A stretch of 64,000 nucleotides of DNA, from NCBI RefSeq assembly GCF_016906995.1, contig NZ_JAFBBD010000003.1, positions 248,001-312,000 on the forward strand. Direction: 5' to 3'. Under the pieces are notes generated by a model that was given only the letters and a program-made list of their open reading frames with translations, did not search any database and was not told where the DNA came from. Numbering within the stretch: the stretch's first letter is position 1; each line of letters opens with the position of its first letter. Source of the DNA: Spongiibacter marinus (GTDB lineage Bacteria > Pseudomonadota > Gammaproteobacteria > Pseudomonadales > Spongiibacteraceae). This document shows positions 1 to 10,402 of the stretch, piece by piece. The position numbers were made by a program, and so were the translations under genes.

Positions 1-531
1 AAGGATTAAAAAAAGCTCTACGGCCAGTAACGGCGCCAACTAATGCGATTGGAATGGCTGGAACATACCTTGCAGCAAAAGCTCTGAATGGCTTTTCTAC
101 CAACGTCTGCAAACTGATTAGTCGGTCTCGACGGCTGAGGCGTCGAACTGGTCGCTTTTCAAAGCCGACAACGATACACAGCTAAAGGCCGACACACAAG
201 CCTACTAAGGTCGAAGACCGCCCTGTTACTACACGACAGCCCCACCCTTAGGTAACCGTCGATCTCTGAGCGGCAAGCTAGCGCCTCACTCATTGAATTG
301 CACCTGTGGCAGGCAAAATGGCATCAGCCATTGCGGCTGTGGCTAAAAATCCACCACTCGTCGCCATTCGTCGCGCATTTGAAATAAGCAAACGCCTCTT
401 CTCATTCCTGTATTGGCGAATTTATAGCTGCAACAGGCGTGACGCAATTAGTGTGAACAGGCCCTAGGCAAGTCCCCAAGCTACGTACTAGTATCAGAGT
501 GTGAATACTCTGCGATGACAGGAACTGGCAA
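1..531. other. No convincing gene in the left edge
   Basis: I see no open frame longer than about 55 codons with a ribosome binding site, no RNA gene and no clear repeat here. A short frame at about 307-471 starting with GTG is basic and featureless and I do not call it. The segment probably carries the promoter of the gene at 532 plus intergenic DNA, or remnants of a gene lying to the left. Confidence 0.5.
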
Positions 532-867
532 ATGAAAGTACGGGATTTGTTATCACTCTGGGAACAAACCGCCAGCAGCGGCTTAACCGAGGATTGCTAC
601 AAAATACGGCTGCCACTGGAGGACGCCGCCAAGCTGAAAGCGCTGGCAGAGCTCTATCCCAGGCGCCACGTTGAAGAGCTAATCACCGACCTGCTTAGCG
701 CGTCATTGAACGAACTCGAAAGCGCCATGCCCTATGTCCGCGGCAAAAAAGTTGTTACCACCGATGAACTCGGCGACCCCATCTATGAGGACGTTGGCCC
801 TACGCCTCGCTACTTAAGCCTGACTGAAAAGCACATGTCAGCCCTGAGAAACCGCAACAAGCACTGA
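532..867 (+). CDS. Conserved small protein, pseudomonad 'pilin assembly protein' family
   Basis: 111-residue soluble protein with no signal peptide or membrane segment. The middle (YPRR..EELI..LL) and C-terminal part (PYVRG...GDPIYEDVGPTPRYLSL) strongly resemble a family annotated in Pseudomonas as pilin assembly protein or type 1 pili tip component. That name rests on weak evidence and no pilus genes are nearby, so I would not infer a pilus role. An acidic helical region (about 30-65) precedes the conserved GPTPR motif. It converges with mazG, leaving 11 bp between the two stops. The family identity is fairly sure; the function is unknown. Confidence 0.75.
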   Translation: MKVRDLLSLWEQTASSGLTEDCYKIRLPLEDAAKLKALAELYPRRHVEELITDLLSASLNELESAMPYVRGKKVVTTDELGDPIYEDVGPTPRYLSLTEKHMSALRNRNKH

Positions 868-878
868 CCACAAGTGGG

Positions 879-1694
879 CTACAGGCCCGCTTGTTTCGCA
901 TCTTGCCAATACTGCTCCAGTACGGCTCTCGGTGTCGCGGCAGTGCCTTCCTGCCCCCCGGCCTGTTGTTCTACATAGCGAAAGCGTCGCTCGAATTTCT
1001 GGCCCGCCGCTCGCAGTGCACCCTCGGCGTCGTGCTTAAGATGGCGACTCAGGTTCACCACAGAGAAGAAAACATCGCCGAGCTCATCGGCTATTTCCTC
1101 TCTTTGGCCGCCGTCTATCGCTTCTTTGAGCTCGGCCAGCTCATCTTCCAAGGCAGCCAATACACCTGCCACATCGTCCCAATCAAAGCCAAGACGACTC
1201 GCCCGCTTTTGCAGTTTTTCTGCACGATTAGTCGCTGGCAGCGCTAATGGAATATCATCTAGGGCACTCAACTGGGCCTTTCCCCGGCGCTCCTCTGCCT
1301 TGATTTCCTCCCAGCGCTGCTTGATTGCGGGTTCATCAGGCGGCGCTTCTCCACGCCGACTTTCCAAGGTTCCATCGGGAAAAACATGGGGATGACGGCG
1401 CAGAAGTTTGCGAGTGATGTCATCGACAACGTCGTTAAAGGTAAAGTCGCCCTGCTCCTGCGCCAGCTGGCTGTAAAAAATTAACTGGAACAATACGTCG
1501 CCCATTTCCTGGCGAATCTGATCCGGGTCAGCGCTCTCGATCGCATCGACGAGCTCATAGACCTCTTCGAGTGTATGAGGGACGATGCTTTTAAAGTCCT
1601 GCTTTTGATCCCAGGGACAACCATCTTGAGGGTCGCGCAAACGCGACATCAGTTCGCGCAAGTCATCGATGCTATATTGCTTTGCCACCATCAT
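879..1694 (-). CDS. mazG: Nucleoside triphosphate pyrophosphohydrolase MazG
   Basis: Hydrolyses (d)NTPs to NMP and pyrophosphate in the cytoplasm; in E. coli MazG limits ppGpp effects and cleans aberrant nucleotides. The 271 residues match the usual two-domain form. The first MazG domain (about 10-120) has CPWDQ and the metal-binding EEVYELVDAIE...EMGDVLFQL helices, and the second (about 160-260) has ELAELKEAI...ELGDVFFSVVN. The start overlaps the relA stop (ATGA), so the two are translationally coupled, as in other gammaproteobacteria. Two adjacent ATG codons (1694 and 1691) follow an AAGGAAGG ribosome binding site, so the start is ambiguous by one residue. Confidence 0.96.
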   Translation of the reverse strand: MMVAKQYSIDDLRELMSRLRDPQDGCPWDQKQDFKSIVPHTLEEVYELVDAIESADPDQIRQEMGDVLFQLIFYSQLAQEQGDFTFNDVVDDITRKLLRRHPHVFPDGTLESRRGEAPPDEPAIKQRWEEIKAEERRGKAQLSALDDIPLALPATNRAEKLQKRASRLGFDWDDVAGVLAALEDELAELKEAIDGGQREEIADELGDVFFSVVNLSRHLKHDAEGALRAAGQKFERRFRYVEQQAGGQEGTAATPRAVLEQYWQDAKQAGL

Positions 1695-3925
1695 CCTTCC
1701 TTAACACGTTTCACCGCTACGACATTCGGCAAGCCATTTAGGCGGCTCAACAGGCCCGACAAAGCGCCGACATCACTAATTTCCAGGCGAATACGCATCG
1801 TGGCCATGTGGCTATTCGTGTCGGTAACCGTATTCAGGGAGATTACATTCACCTTTTCTGTGGCCAACTGCAGGGTGATATCGCGAAGCAGGCCTTGTCG
1901 GTCGAAAGCCTGCAATTCGATATCAACAGGATAAGTATCGGTTTGCTCAACTTCCCAGTCGACGGCAATAATTCGGTGCGGCTCCACGCTCTGAAGTTGC
2001 AGAAGCTTACTGCAATCTTGGCGGTGAACGCTCACGCCACGCCCCACGGTGATGTATCCCGTAATAGCCTCCCCAGGCAGAGGTTTACAGCACCTGGCGA
2101 AGTGCGTTAACAAGTTGCCAACGCCGCTGATCCGCACCTTACTGCTATCTTTGGAGGTTTTGCTCGGCGCCTTCAGGCGTGGCAGCACTTCTTCAGCCGC
2201 ATTTTCATCTTGCCCGATCAGCTGGTTCGCCAGACGAACAATTTGTAGCATGCTGATTTCGCCGACCCCCACCGCAGCGTACATATCCTCTACGCTGGCA
2301 CAATGGGTTTGATCGGCGATGTACTTATAGTCAACGCTATTGAGCGCAAGGCGGCGAAATTCTTTTTCCAGCAACGCGCGACCGGCAGCAATATTGTCTT
2401 CCTTAGCCTGCTGTCGAAACCAATGTTGCACTTTAGTGCGAGCCCGGCTGGTTTTTAAATAGCCCAGGTTACTCTGCAGCCAATCGCGGCGAGGCTTGCT
2501 CTCTTTACCGGTGAGAATTTCAACGCGCTCGCCGGTATTCAGAGTGTATGTCAGCGGTACGATGCGGCCGTTCACTTTAGCGCCGCGGCAGCGATTACCC
2601 ACCTCAGTATGGATGTGATACGCAAAATCCAATGGCGTCGCGCCGTTTTGCAAATTCACAACATGGCCATCTGGGGTAAACACGTAGACCCTGTCCTGGG
2701 CGCGGGTGAACTGCTCCGCGACGTCACTGCTGCTGCCACTTTCCTCATGCCAGTCCAATACCTGCCGCAGCCATGCAATTTTTTCGTCGTAGCTGTTATT
2801 ACTCTTGGCGGTTTTGTCTGCCCCTTTGTACATCCAGTGAGAGCACACACCAAACTCTGCTTCCTCGTGCATGCTTCGGGTGCGAATTTGCACTTCCAGA
2901 ACCTTGCCCTGGGGGCCTATCACCGCGGTATGGAGTGAGCGGTAGCCATTTTCTTTGGGGCTGGCGATGTAATCATCGAACTCGTTGGGAATATTTCGCC
3001 ACAGGCCGTGGACCAGGCCAAGCACGGCATAGCAAGCTTTTACATCCGGCACTAGCACGCGCACTGCGCGAATATCGTAGACTTGGGAAAAACCAATCCC
3101 CTTGCGCTGCATTTTCCGCCAGATGCTGTAAATGTGCTTCGCTCTGCCGGCGATATCGGCGTCAATGCCATCGGCCTTGATCGCCGCGGTAAGCGTGTGA
3201 ATGACCTCGTCGATATAGTGCTGGCGGTCTAGTCGCTTCTCATCCAACAGTTTGGCAATTTTTTTGTATGCCGATGGCTGCAAGTAGCGAAAGCTAAGAT
3301 CCTCTAACTCCCACTTTATGTGGCCAATACCCAGGCGATGAGCCAGAGGCGCGTAGATGTCGAAAACTTCTCTCGCAACACGATAGCGCTTCTCTGGGCG
3401 GTTCTTCACCGCGCGAATCGCCGAGGTTCTCTCTGCCAACTTAATCAGTGCAACGCGAACATCGTCGACCAACGCCACCAACATTTTCCGAATGGTTTCG
3501 CTTTGTGCCTCGGACTGCCCCAGCACCGGAACATCCAACTCTGCGTTAACTTTGGAAATGGCCGCCATTCCCAACACGCCATCGACCAACTTCGCCACAG
3601 AGCCGCCAAATTGCTGCTCCAGGTCACTCAGCGATAACCTCACTTCTCGAACTGCGCGAAACAAGGTCGCGGCAACCAGGCTGTCTTGGTCCAAATGCAG
3701 GTCGGCAAGAATTTCCACCATTTCCAGGGCGGTGAAAAAGCTATCCCCACTGACATCGGGCGCTGTGCCCGCACTGCCGCTGGCGCACTGTTCGGCGAGC
3801 TCAAAGGCACGGAGCAACTCACTGCGCTCTACGACGCTGTCATCTATCGACAGGCGCTCCATCCAGCGCGGGATATCAACACGCCCGTCGGCTAACTGTG
3901 GGTAATCCTCTCGGACCTTTACCAT
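1691..3925 (-). CDS. relA: GTP pyrophosphokinase RelA, (p)ppGpp synthetase I
   Basis: Ribosome-associated synthetase that transfers pyrophosphate from ATP to GTP/GDP in the stringent response. The 744 residues are the normal length. Order: degenerate HD domain (about 50-200) lacking the hydrolase His-Asp pair, consistent with a monofunctional RelA; synthetase domain (about 240-400) with EFDDYIASPKENGYRSLHT and EVQIRT; TGS domain (about 410-470, VYVFTPDGHVVNL); helical and zinc-finger-like region with HFARCCKPLPG; C-terminal ACT domain (about 670-740). It is followed by overlapping mazG. The usual pseudomonad neighbour rlmD is absent between it and cysM. Confidence 0.97.
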   Translation of the reverse strand: MVKVREDYPQLADGRVDIPRWMERLSIDDSVVERSELLRAFELAEQCASGSAGTAPDVSGDSFFTALEMVEILADLHLDQDSLVAATLFRAVREVRLSLSDLEQQFGGSVAKLVDGVLGMAAISKVNAELDVPVLGQSEAQSETIRKMLVALVDDVRVALIKLAERTSAIRAVKNRPEKRYRVAREVFDIYAPLAHRLGIGHIKWELEDLSFRYLQPSAYKKIAKLLDEKRLDRQHYIDEVIHTLTAAIKADGIDADIAGRAKHIYSIWRKMQRKGIGFSQVYDIRAVRVLVPDVKACYAVLGLVHGLWRNIPNEFDDYIASPKENGYRSLHTAVIGPQGKVLEVQIRTRSMHEEAEFGVCSHWMYKGADKTAKSNNSYDEKIAWLRQVLDWHEESGSSSDVAEQFTRAQDRVYVFTPDGHVVNLQNGATPLDFAYHIHTEVGNRCRGAKVNGRIVPLTYTLNTGERVEILTGKESKPRRDWLQSNLGYLKTSRARTKVQHWFRQQAKEDNIAAGRALLEKEFRRLALNSVDYKYIADQTHCASVEDMYAAVGVGEISMLQIVRLANQLIGQDENAAEEVLPRLKAPSKTSKDSSKVRISGVGNLLTHFARCCKPLPGEAITGYITVGRGVSVHRQDCSKLLQLQSVEPHRIIAVDWEVEQTDTYPVDIELQAFDRQGLLRDITLQLATEKVNVISLNTVTDTNSHMATMRIRLEISDVGALSGLLSRLNGLPNVVAVKRVKEG

Positions 3926-3980
3926 GGTATTAACTCAATCATTTTCCGACTGGTTTCAAACAAGGCGGCAATACCGCCGC

Positions 3981-4868
3981 CTAGAAAACGCCGGTGGACA
4001 AATAGCGGTCACCGCGGTCACAAATAATGGCAACAATTACGGCGTTTTCCACCTGTTCGCTAAGACGAAGCGCTCCGGCGACTGCACCGCCGGAGGACAC
4101 ACCACAAAATATCCCTTCCTGCTCAGCAAGTGCTCGCATGGTTTTTTCAGCCAGTTGCTGATCAATATCCATCACCTGATCGACCCTTGGGGCCTGATAT
4201 ATTTTTGGCAGGTAAGCCTCAGGCCAGCGACGAATACCGGGAATGCTAGAGCCATCTTCAGGCTGCAGTCCAACGATCTGTACACTGGGGTTTTGCTCCT
4301 TAAGGAACCGGGAGACGCCCATAATGGTACCGGTGGTTCCCATCGAGCTGACAAAGTGGGTAATACGTCCATCGGTCTGACGCCAGATCTCAGGGCCAGT
4401 TCCCTCATAGTGAGCCAGGGGGTTATCGGGGTTTGCAAATTGATCCAGTACCTTCCCCTCGCCTCTTGCCTGCATCGCCAGGGCCAAGTCTCGCGCCCCT
4501 TCCATTCCCTCTTCTTGACTCACCTCCACAAGGGTGGCGCCATAGGCAGACATTGCCAATTTGCGCTCACTGCTCATATGGCTTGGCATGATCAGCACCA
4601 TCTTATAGCCGCGAATGGCAGCGGCCATCGCCAGCGCGATCCCCGTGTTACCGCTCGTCGCTTCAATAAGCGTGTCACCAGGTTGTATATCGCCCCGAGC
4701 CTCCGCGCGCGCTATCATACTCATAGCCGGACGGTCTTTAACGGAACCAGCGGGGTTATTTCCCTCTAGCTTCAGCAAAATCGTATTACTGCTGTCGCGA
4801 TTAAGGCGTTGCAACCTCACTAAGGGTGTATTGCCAATACATTGCTCAATGGTAGGAAAATCTGTCAT
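3981..4868 (-). CDS. cysM: Cysteine synthase B (O-acetylserine sulfhydrylase)
   Basis: PLP enzyme making cysteine from O-acetylserine and sulfide or thiosulfate. The 295 residues are typical of CysM, shorter than CysK. Visible motifs: NTPLVRL at the N terminus; the PLP lysine in NPAGSVKDRPA; the substrate loop EATSGNTGIALA; and the glycine-rich phosphate loop MGTTGTIMGVSR, where CysM type differs from CysK. Its start faces the divergent sensor kinase gene, so the region 4869-5023 probably holds both promoters. Gene order cysM-relA-mazG next to gacS matches pseudomonads. Confidence 0.96.
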   Translation of the reverse strand: MTDFPTIEQCIGNTPLVRLQRLNRDSSNTILLKLEGNNPAGSVKDRPAMSMIARAEARGDIQPGDTLIEATSGNTGIALAMAAAIRGYKMVLIMPSHMSSERKLAMSAYGATLVEVSQEEGMEGARDLALAMQARGEGKVLDQFANPDNPLAHYEGTGPEIWRQTDGRITHFVSSMGTTGTIMGVSRFLKEQNPSVQIVGLQPEDGSSIPGIRRWPEAYLPKIYQAPRVDQVMDIDQQLAEKTMRALAEQEGIFCGVSSGGAVAGALRLSEQVENAVIVAIICDRGDRYLSTGVF

Positions 4869-5023
4869 TGCAGTAGAGACCTCAAGCCGACTTCAGCAGC
4901 GCAGCAGGGGAAATCGTTGCCCCAGCTGCTATAGGCTTCAGTGATAAAGCGGCCACAGGATGGCAACCGCGTAAACTTTTGGCAGTGATAATACCACTGC
5001 CCTAGTCATAGGCTCCAGTTCAC

Positions 5024-7711
5024 ATGCGCAGGCGATACGGATTTAAACGGCTTATCTTGATCATGGGGCTACTGCCCGTACTTCTCATTTCGGTGGGTTT
5101 CAGTGCCTACCTGACTCAACAGCAACTGGCAGACAGCAGAGAGCTGCTTACTCAGCGTGCCAAATCCGCCGCCCAGCAGCTGAGTGTTGTCTCTAGCCAT
5201 ATGATGCAGGACCACCACGAAGATACGCTGGCCTATATTCTACATACGGCGCTTGAGGAGCCCGGTGTACGCGCGGTGAGTATCTACAATAGCGACCTCG
5301 AACTCATCTCGCACGCAGGCCCCGGAACGCCACCGCCCAATGTCGAGGGATTGAGCCGGTTTATGCCCTTTAAGGTCATGGATCAAGCCGATGATCTCCA
5401 AATTACGTGGGCGATTCATGCACCGCTATCTGCAGAGGGCCATCAGACCGATGCAGATGGCCACCTCGGCTGGGTGCAAATGAGCTATGGCTGGCACCAA
5501 TACGAGCTAATGAAGTACCAGAGCTACCTCGCCGCGGCGATTTTTCTGGGCCTCAGCGTCCTCGTTTGTATCTTGTTTTTTAGTTATATCAATCACAACA
5601 TCGGCCGCGACTTACAAATTCTGCGGATGGCAACTCACCGCCTCACCAGCGGCCAGAGAGACTTGCACATTCATGTTCCCGGTGGCGACGAATTCAGTGA
5701 GCTAGCCGAGGATCTCAATGAACTGAACGCGGCGCAGGTAAGGGAGCTAAAGGAGCTGCAACTCAACCTCGAACAATCCAACAGCGACTTACGTGAAACC
5801 TTAGAAACGCTTGAAATACAGAATATCGAGCTTGACCTAGCGAGGCGCGAAGCCGTCACTGCAAGCCGAGTTAAATCGGAATTTCTCGCCAACACCAGCC
5901 ATGAAATTCGCACACCTCTGAACAGTATTCTGGGTTTCAGTAATATTCTTCTCAAGGCGGATATTCGCGGGCGACAGCGCGAAGCGGTAGAGACCATCCG
6001 CAACAGCGCCGTTAACCTGCTCACCATCATCAACGATATTCTCGACTTCTCCAAGCTTGAGGCTGGGAAGCTGGTGTTCGATAAAGCCCCAGTGCAACTC
6101 CGCGAACTTGCTGAAGATACCTTGATCATGCTCGCTCCCGGCGCAGCGGAGAAGCGTCTCGACCTTGCACTGTTTGTCGAGAAAGACACCCCTGAGGCAA
6201 TCCTCAGCGACTCCCTCCGACTCCGGCAAATGCTGACGAACTTAGTTAGCAATGCGATTAAATTCACCCCAACCGGAACCGTTCGCGTCGATATCTCCTG
6301 TAGCGAGCGGGACGACGATTACGCAACACTGACCTTCAAGGTCACTGACAGCGGCATTGGTATGAGCGCAGAGCAGCGCAAGCATATCTTCCGAGACTTT
6401 GGCCAAGGCGATGCATCTGTCACTCGTCAATATGGCGGCACCGGGCTGGGACTGGTCATTGTTCAAGGCCTGGTTAAGGAGATGGGCGGCGAAATCGGCG
6501 TAGAAAGCGAGCTCGGACACGGCTCTACCTTTTGGTTTAGTCTGCGCTTGGCAATTGATCACAATGCGATGCAAATGCGTGACTTCCAATCCCTACAGGG
6601 TAGTACTGTTGCCTTGTATGACAGCAGCCCATTATACGGCCTCGCCATTTGCGACCTGCTCGAAGGCTGGGGCATGAACGTGCAGCTCTGCCAGGGAATT
6701 GATGATATTAATACCCAGGCAGACCACTGCATTCTGAGCTTGGATGCAGAGGAGAGCTGCCAACCGCTACCCACGATTCATCGCGACGGCGCCTGCGTGG
6801 TTTTGAGCTACCACAGCGAGGAACACCCACAAGACAATAATGTCTGGCTCAGCAAGCCGGTTTCTCATGTTCGTCTTTTTGACGCGCTGAATACGGGCCT
6901 GAGCGATGATAACCAACTCAACAACCGACATTTTCGCAATAGCCAAGTGCTCATCGTTGATGACAACCCGTCTAACCTGCTCATACTCTCCACCTTTCTG
7001 GAAGATGCCGGCATCAGCCCCGTCAGCGCTCAAAATGGCGTGGAAGCAGTCAGCCATTGCCAGGAGCAGTGTTTCGACTTGATATTTATCGACATCCAGA
7101 TGCCACAGCTGGACGGCATTGCCGCAAGCCGCCAGATACGCCAGCGCGGAAAGAACCAACACACCCCAATTGTGGCGCTGTCGGCCTACCTCGCACCGGA
7201 AAACCCCTCACAGCTGCGCGATGCCGGCATCGATAAATACCTGAGCAAACCGGTAAATGAGCAGCAGCTCACCAATATTTTGCAACACTACCTGGCCCCT
7301 TCCTGTGACCTGCCGCCAACCGACGAACACGCGCCTGAGGCAGACACCGACGCCGAGGAGCAACCCAGGCCCGTGGACCTTAAACAGTGCCTATTACTGT
7401 CCAAACAGCGCCCTACGCTGGCAAAAAACATGCTCTCAATGCTGCTCGATGAACTGCCAGGTTTGCGTAGTCAGCTCACACAGGCCTTCGATAGCAAGGA
7501 GTGGGATACGCTGACCGAACTCAATCACGGTTTGAAAGGGAATTGTTGCTACACCGGCGTCCCACTTCTCAAGCAAGCCGTCTGTGAATTAGAGGCCGAT
7601 TTATCTGCCCAGAAGCCACCTCAGCAACCGCTCTTCACCGCAGTGATTACGCGAATAGACGAATTGCTGGCATGGCGCGAAGAACACGAGCTGGATGCCC
7701 TATTCGACTAA
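5024..7711 (+). CDS. barA: Hybrid sensor histidine kinase, GacS/BarA family
   Basis: Tripartite membrane kinase of the Gac/Csr cascade, which in relatives phosphorylates GacA/UvrY and so controls small RNAs that titrate CsrA. The 895 residues give the full architecture: membrane segments at about 11-30 and 167-190 flanking a periplasmic sensor; HAMP (about 190-245); HisKA with phospho-acceptor His293 in [14 protein letters not shown]; HATPase with N and G boxes ([13 protein letters not shown], about 485); a receiver with Asp690 in [11 protein letters not shown]; and HPt with His835 in LNHGLKGNC. All three phosphotransfer residues are present. csrA lies in the same window at 50.4 kb; gacA is not seen. 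Confidence 0.93.
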   Translation: MRRRYGFKRLILIMGLLPVLLISVGFSAYLTQQQLADSRELLTQRAKSAAQQLSVVSSHMMQDHHEDTLAYILHTALEEPGVRAVSIYNSDLELISHAGPGTPPPNVEGLSRFMPFKVMDQADDLQITWAIHAPLSAEGHQTDADGHLGWVQMSYGWHQYELMKYQSYLAAAIFLGLSVLVCILFFSYINHNIGRDLQILRMATHRLTSGQRDLHIHVPGGDEFSELAEDLNELNAAQVRELKELQLNLEQSNSDLRETLETLEIQNIELDLARREAVTASRVKSEFLANTSHEIRTPLNSILGFSNILLKADIRGRQREAVETIRNSAVNLLTIINDILDFSKLEAGKLVFDKAPVQLRELAEDTLIMLAPGAAEKRLDLALFVEKDTPEAILSDSLRLRQMLTNLVSNAIKFTPTGTVRVDISCSERDDDYATLTFKVTDSGIGMSAEQRKHIFRDFGQGDASVTRQYGGTGLGLVIVQGLVKEMGGEIGVESELGHGSTFWFSLRLAIDHNAMQMRDFQSLQGSTVALYDSSPLYGLAICDLLEGWGMNVQLCQGIDDINTQADHCILSLDAEESCQPLPTIHRDGACVVLSYHSEEHPQDNNVWLSKPVSHVRLFDALNTGLSDDNQLNNRHFRNSQVLIVDDNPSNLLILSTFLEDAGISPVSAQNGVEAVSHCQEQCFDLIFIDIQMPQLDGIAASRQIRQRGKNQHTPIVALSAYLAPENPSQLRDAGIDKYLSKPVNEQQLTNILQHYLAPSCDLPPTDEHAPEADTDAEEQPRPVDLKQCLLLSKQRPTLAKNMLSMLLDELPGLRSQLTQAFDSKEWDTLTELNHGLKGNCCYTGVPLLKQAVCELEADLSAQKPPQQPLFTAVITRIDELLAWREEHELDALFD

Positions 7712-7724
7712 CAGCGCCGGCGAT

Positions 7725-8432
7725 TTAGTCTGAGTACTGCCGGAGAAACAGTTTTCGACTGTTCAGTGGCCGGTCCCCCAACAGGGGCGCAAGGATAAGC
7801 CGGTTGAGGCGCTTCGCTACTTTAAGCGTGTCGGCGTCCCACTCGGCACGTGCTAACTGCTGCAATAGATGGCCGGAAAACGCTTTCTGGTGAGCGTCCA
7901 TCGACGCCGATACCTGGCAAAAGCCGTGCTCCGGGTCGTAGATAAAATAGGCCTCGGGGGCGCTTTCAATGGGCGAGAAGTCGACACCGTAGCCCAGCTC
8001 GGTAAGTAAAGTTAGCTCAAAGCTGCGCAGTATGGGTTCAACACGGCTCCCTGAGGACAGCTCCAGCAAAGAGCGGCCGTACAACTTGAAAACTTCCGCC
8101 TGGGGGTCAAAGGGTTGCAGCAATCTTCCCAATAACTCGTTGATGTAGAAAGCGCAGTACAGCGCGTTGCCGCGCAGTGGAAACGTGCTGTTCAGCTGCG
8201 CATCAACTAAGGTCTTTAACTCACTGCGCCCCTGCCAGGAGACCTGAATGAGATTGCCAGGCTGCAAGGCCGCGCGCCATTGCTGGCGGCTCTTGCTCGA
8301 CGATTTAAGTCCCTTGGCTACGACGCTTAGATAGCCATAGTCGCGGCTGAATAGATCGATGATCGCACTGCTATCACGATAGGCGCGAAGATGTAACACG
8401 TATGCGGGCTGACCCTCTATACGCGCAGTCAT
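7725..8432 (-). CDS. recO: DNA repair protein RecO
   Basis: RecFOR-pathway mediator that binds ssDNA and RecR and helps load RecA. The 235 residues are of normal size. The N-terminal OB fold (about 1-80: AYVLHLRAYRDSSAIIDLFSRDYG) is followed by the helical C-terminal domain. Gammaproteobacterial RecO often lacks the zinc cysteines, and they are missing here too. It is the last gene of the lepA-lepB-rnc-era-recO run, 3 bp after era, and converges with the sensor kinase gene with 13 bp between stops. Confidence 0.95.
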   Translation of the reverse strand: MTARIEGQPAYVLHLRAYRDSSAIIDLFSRDYGYLSVVAKGLKSSSKSRQQWRAALQPGNLIQVSWQGRSELKTLVDAQLNSTFPLRGNALYCAFYINELLGRLLQPFDPQAEVFKLYGRSLLELSSGSRVEPILRSFELTLLTELGYGVDFSPIESAPEAYFIYDPEHGFCQVSASMDAHQKAFSGHLLQQLARAEWDADTLKVAKRLNRLILAPLLGDRPLNSRKLFLRQYSD

Positions 8433-8435
8433 GGT

Positions 8436-9347
8436 CTACTCGAAATCGTTATAACCGAGGCTTCGCAGGGCGCGCTCATCGTCGGACCAGCCAGATTTCA
8501 CTTTCACCCACAAGCGCAACATGACCTTGCTGTCGAACGCGCGCTCCATATCCTTGCGCGCCTCTGTACCAATCTGCCTGAGGCGACTCCCCTTCTCACC
8601 GATCAGTATTTTCTTTTGCCCTTGGCGCTCTACCAGTATCAGTGCGCTGATCTCTATCAGGCGCGGCGATACCTTGAATTCCTCAATTTCGACCGTCATC
8701 GCATAGGGCACTTCCTCCCCGAGCTGACGCATAATCTTTTCGCGAACAAGCTCCGCCGCAAGAAAACGCTCACTGCGATCGGTTACCTGATCCTCGGGGA
8801 AGAGGTGTATCCCCTCTGGAAGATAGCGTTCAATAACGGCCTCAAGATCATCGCGGTTGTGGCCGCGCAATGCCGAGACAGGCACAATTTCAGTGAAACT
8901 GTGCTTTTCAGCAAGCTGTTCTAGCAGTGGCAGTAATTCCGATTTGTCGTTAAGCCGATCGATCTTGTTTACCACCAGCAAGACCGGGCAGTCGACCTGC
9001 TTCACCTTCTCCAAAACAAGGTCGTCTTCATCGGTCCAGCGATCGCGATCTACCAGAAAAAGCACCAGATCAACATCTTTCAGAGCAGAGCTGGCAGCCC
9101 GATTCATGTAGCGGTTAATCGCCTTTTCGTCGCGCAAATGCAGTCCGGGGGTGTCGACATAGATCGCCTGCGTATCACCCTCAGTTTTAATCCCCAGCAG
9201 CTGGTGGCGCGTCGTTTGGGGCTTTCTTGACGTGATACTCAGTTTTTGACCGAGAATATGGTTAAGTAGCGTGGATTTACCCACATTCGGGCGGCCAACA
9301 ATTGCCACATAACCACAGCGTGTGCCGCTCTCATTCTGGTGTTTCAT
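8436..9347 (-). CDS. era: GTPase Era
   Basis: Essential GTPase that binds 16S rRNA near its 3' end and takes part in 30S maturation. The 303 residues show all G motifs: G1 GRPNVGKST (about 17), G2 region PQTTRHQ, G3 DTPGL, G4 NKID and G5 SAL. The C-terminal KH domain has [11 protein letters not shown] (about 250). Its start overlaps the rnc stop by four bases (ATGA), so it is coupled to RNase III as in E. coli. Confidence 0.98.
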   Translation of the reverse strand: MKHQNESGTRCGYVAIVGRPNVGKSTLLNHILGQKLSITSRKPQTTRHQLLGIKTEGDTQAIYVDTPGLHLRDEKAINRYMNRAASSALKDVDLVLFLVDRDRWTDEDDLVLEKVKQVDCPVLLVVNKIDRLNDKSELLPLLEQLAEKHSFTEIVPVSALRGHNRDDLEAVIERYLPEGIHLFPEDQVTDRSERFLAAELVREKIMRQLGEEVPYAMTVEIEEFKVSPRLIEISALILVERQGQKKILIGEKGSRLRQIGTEARKDMERAFDSKVMLRLWVKVKSGWSDDERALRSLGYNDFE

Positions 9348-10012
9348 GCTTGCTTCTCCAGCTGCGCCAGCACTTGCTCTGCTGCAGCTTGCTCTGCCTT
9401 GCGTCGACTACTTGCCGTTGCCACAACTTCCCCGTTCAGCAGCGTTACCTTGCATGCGACAGTAAAGGCCTGCTGATGAGACTTACCCTCTGTCGAGCAA
9501 AGGCGGTATTGCGGCAAGGGCTGCTTTCTCGCCTGCAAATATTCTTGTAGCCGCGTTTTAGCGTCTTTGTGACTCGCGGTGGGATCAATACTCTCCAGTC
9601 GGCCGGCAAACCAACGATGGACACAGGCCTGACACGACGCCATGCCCCCATCGAGATAGATCGCACCGAGAATGGCCTCAACAGCATCTGCAAGGATGGA
9701 GCTGCGCCGCTTACCGCCGCTGTTGCGCTCGCCGCTTCCCAACAGAAGGTGCTCTCCGAGATTCAGTTCAGCAGCGACAGCCGCCAGGGCCTTTCCACTC
9801 ACTAACGAGGCGCGAATTCTACTCAACTCGCCCTCATCCAAATTTGGAAAACGACGGTACAAAAAATCACTAACGATCATATTCAGCAACGAATCACCAA
9901 GAAACTCCAGTCGCTCGTTGTGATCAGCGCTGAGGCTTCGGTGAGTCAGCGCCTGCGTTAACAAGGCGTCGTCATTAAAAGCGTATCCCAGCACATCGGA
10001 AAGTGTCGGCAT
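9344..10012 (-). CDS. rnc: Ribonuclease III
   Basis: Double-strand-specific endoribonuclease processing rRNA precursors and mRNAs. The 222 residues are the usual length. The catalytic domain carries the signature [15 protein letters not shown] (about 33-47) and the second acidic site in [16 protein letters not shown] (about 107-122). A C-terminal dsRNA-binding domain (about 150-220) ends in [11 protein letters not shown]. It sits between the DUF4845 gene and era, with a 5-bp gap upstream and a coupled start downstream. Confidence 0.98.
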   Translation of the reverse strand: MPTLSDVLGYAFNDDALLTQALTHRSLSADHNERLEFLGDSLLNMIVSDFLYRRFPNLDEGELSRIRASLVSGKALAAVAAELNLGEHLLLGSGERNSGGKRRSSILADAVEAILGAIYLDGGMASCQACVHRWFAGRLESIDPTASHKDAKTRLQEYLQARKQPLPQYRLCSTEGKSHQQAFTVACKVTLLNGEVVATASSRRKAEQAAAEQVLAQLEKQA

Positions 10013-10017
10013 ACCAG

Positions 10018-10383
10018 TTAGCGTTCAACCTGAAAAAGCGCGTCTTCAAACTTAACGACAGCGTCAATATTGATGAATAGCGGAACGCGTTTCTCGTAGG
10101 TGGCATCAATCAGCACACCCTCGTCGTTATTTTTGATCTTAATATCGCGCAAAGATATCGATTCGATCCGGTTTGTAATAAACCTGCGCGACAGTTTTTG
10201 ACGAATCTGTGCAGGCGTCACTTCGGCACCTTTACTCTCTTCGGCCACGTCACTGATAACACGACTGAGCGACCAGTAATCAACGTATAAGGGGGCGAGA
10301 CGAATTGCCATCGTTCCCAAAACCATGGCAACACCGACGATGATGACAAAGGATAGTAGGCCAATGCCCTGCTGATTTTTCAT
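10018..10383 (-). CDS. DUF4845 membrane-anchored protein between lepB and rnc
   Basis: 121-residue protein with one N-terminal membrane segment (about 6-27: GIGLLSFVIIVGVAMVLGTMAI) that looks like a type IV pilin-like N terminus, and a small periplasmic domain. DUF4845 proteins sit at this lepB-rnc position in pseudomonads; their role is unknown. I chose the ATG at 10383 because AGGAGATA precedes it, rather than an upstream in-frame extension that would overlap lepB. It is probably co-transcribed with lepB and rnc. Confidence 0.85.
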   Translation of the reverse strand: MKNQQGIGLLSFVIIVGVAMVLGTMAIRLAPLYVDYWSLSRVISDVAEESKGAEVTPAQIRQKLSRRFITNRIESISLRDIKIKNNDEGVLIDATYEKRVPLFINIDAVVKFEDALFQVER

Positions 10384-10402
10384 TATTATCTCCTGTGCAC
10401 CG

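Noticed and set aside
307-471. Small GTG-started frame in the left edge
   Set aside because: No ribosome binding site, no recognisable motif and only about 54 codons.
3924-4769. 281-codon open frame antisense to cysM
   Set aside because: It mirrors cysM entirely, has no ribosome binding site and no protein-like motif; it is a shadow of the real gene.
5671-6267. 198-codon open frame antisense to the sensor kinase
   Set aside because: Serine/arginine-rich translation typical of an antisense shadow of a GC-rich gene.
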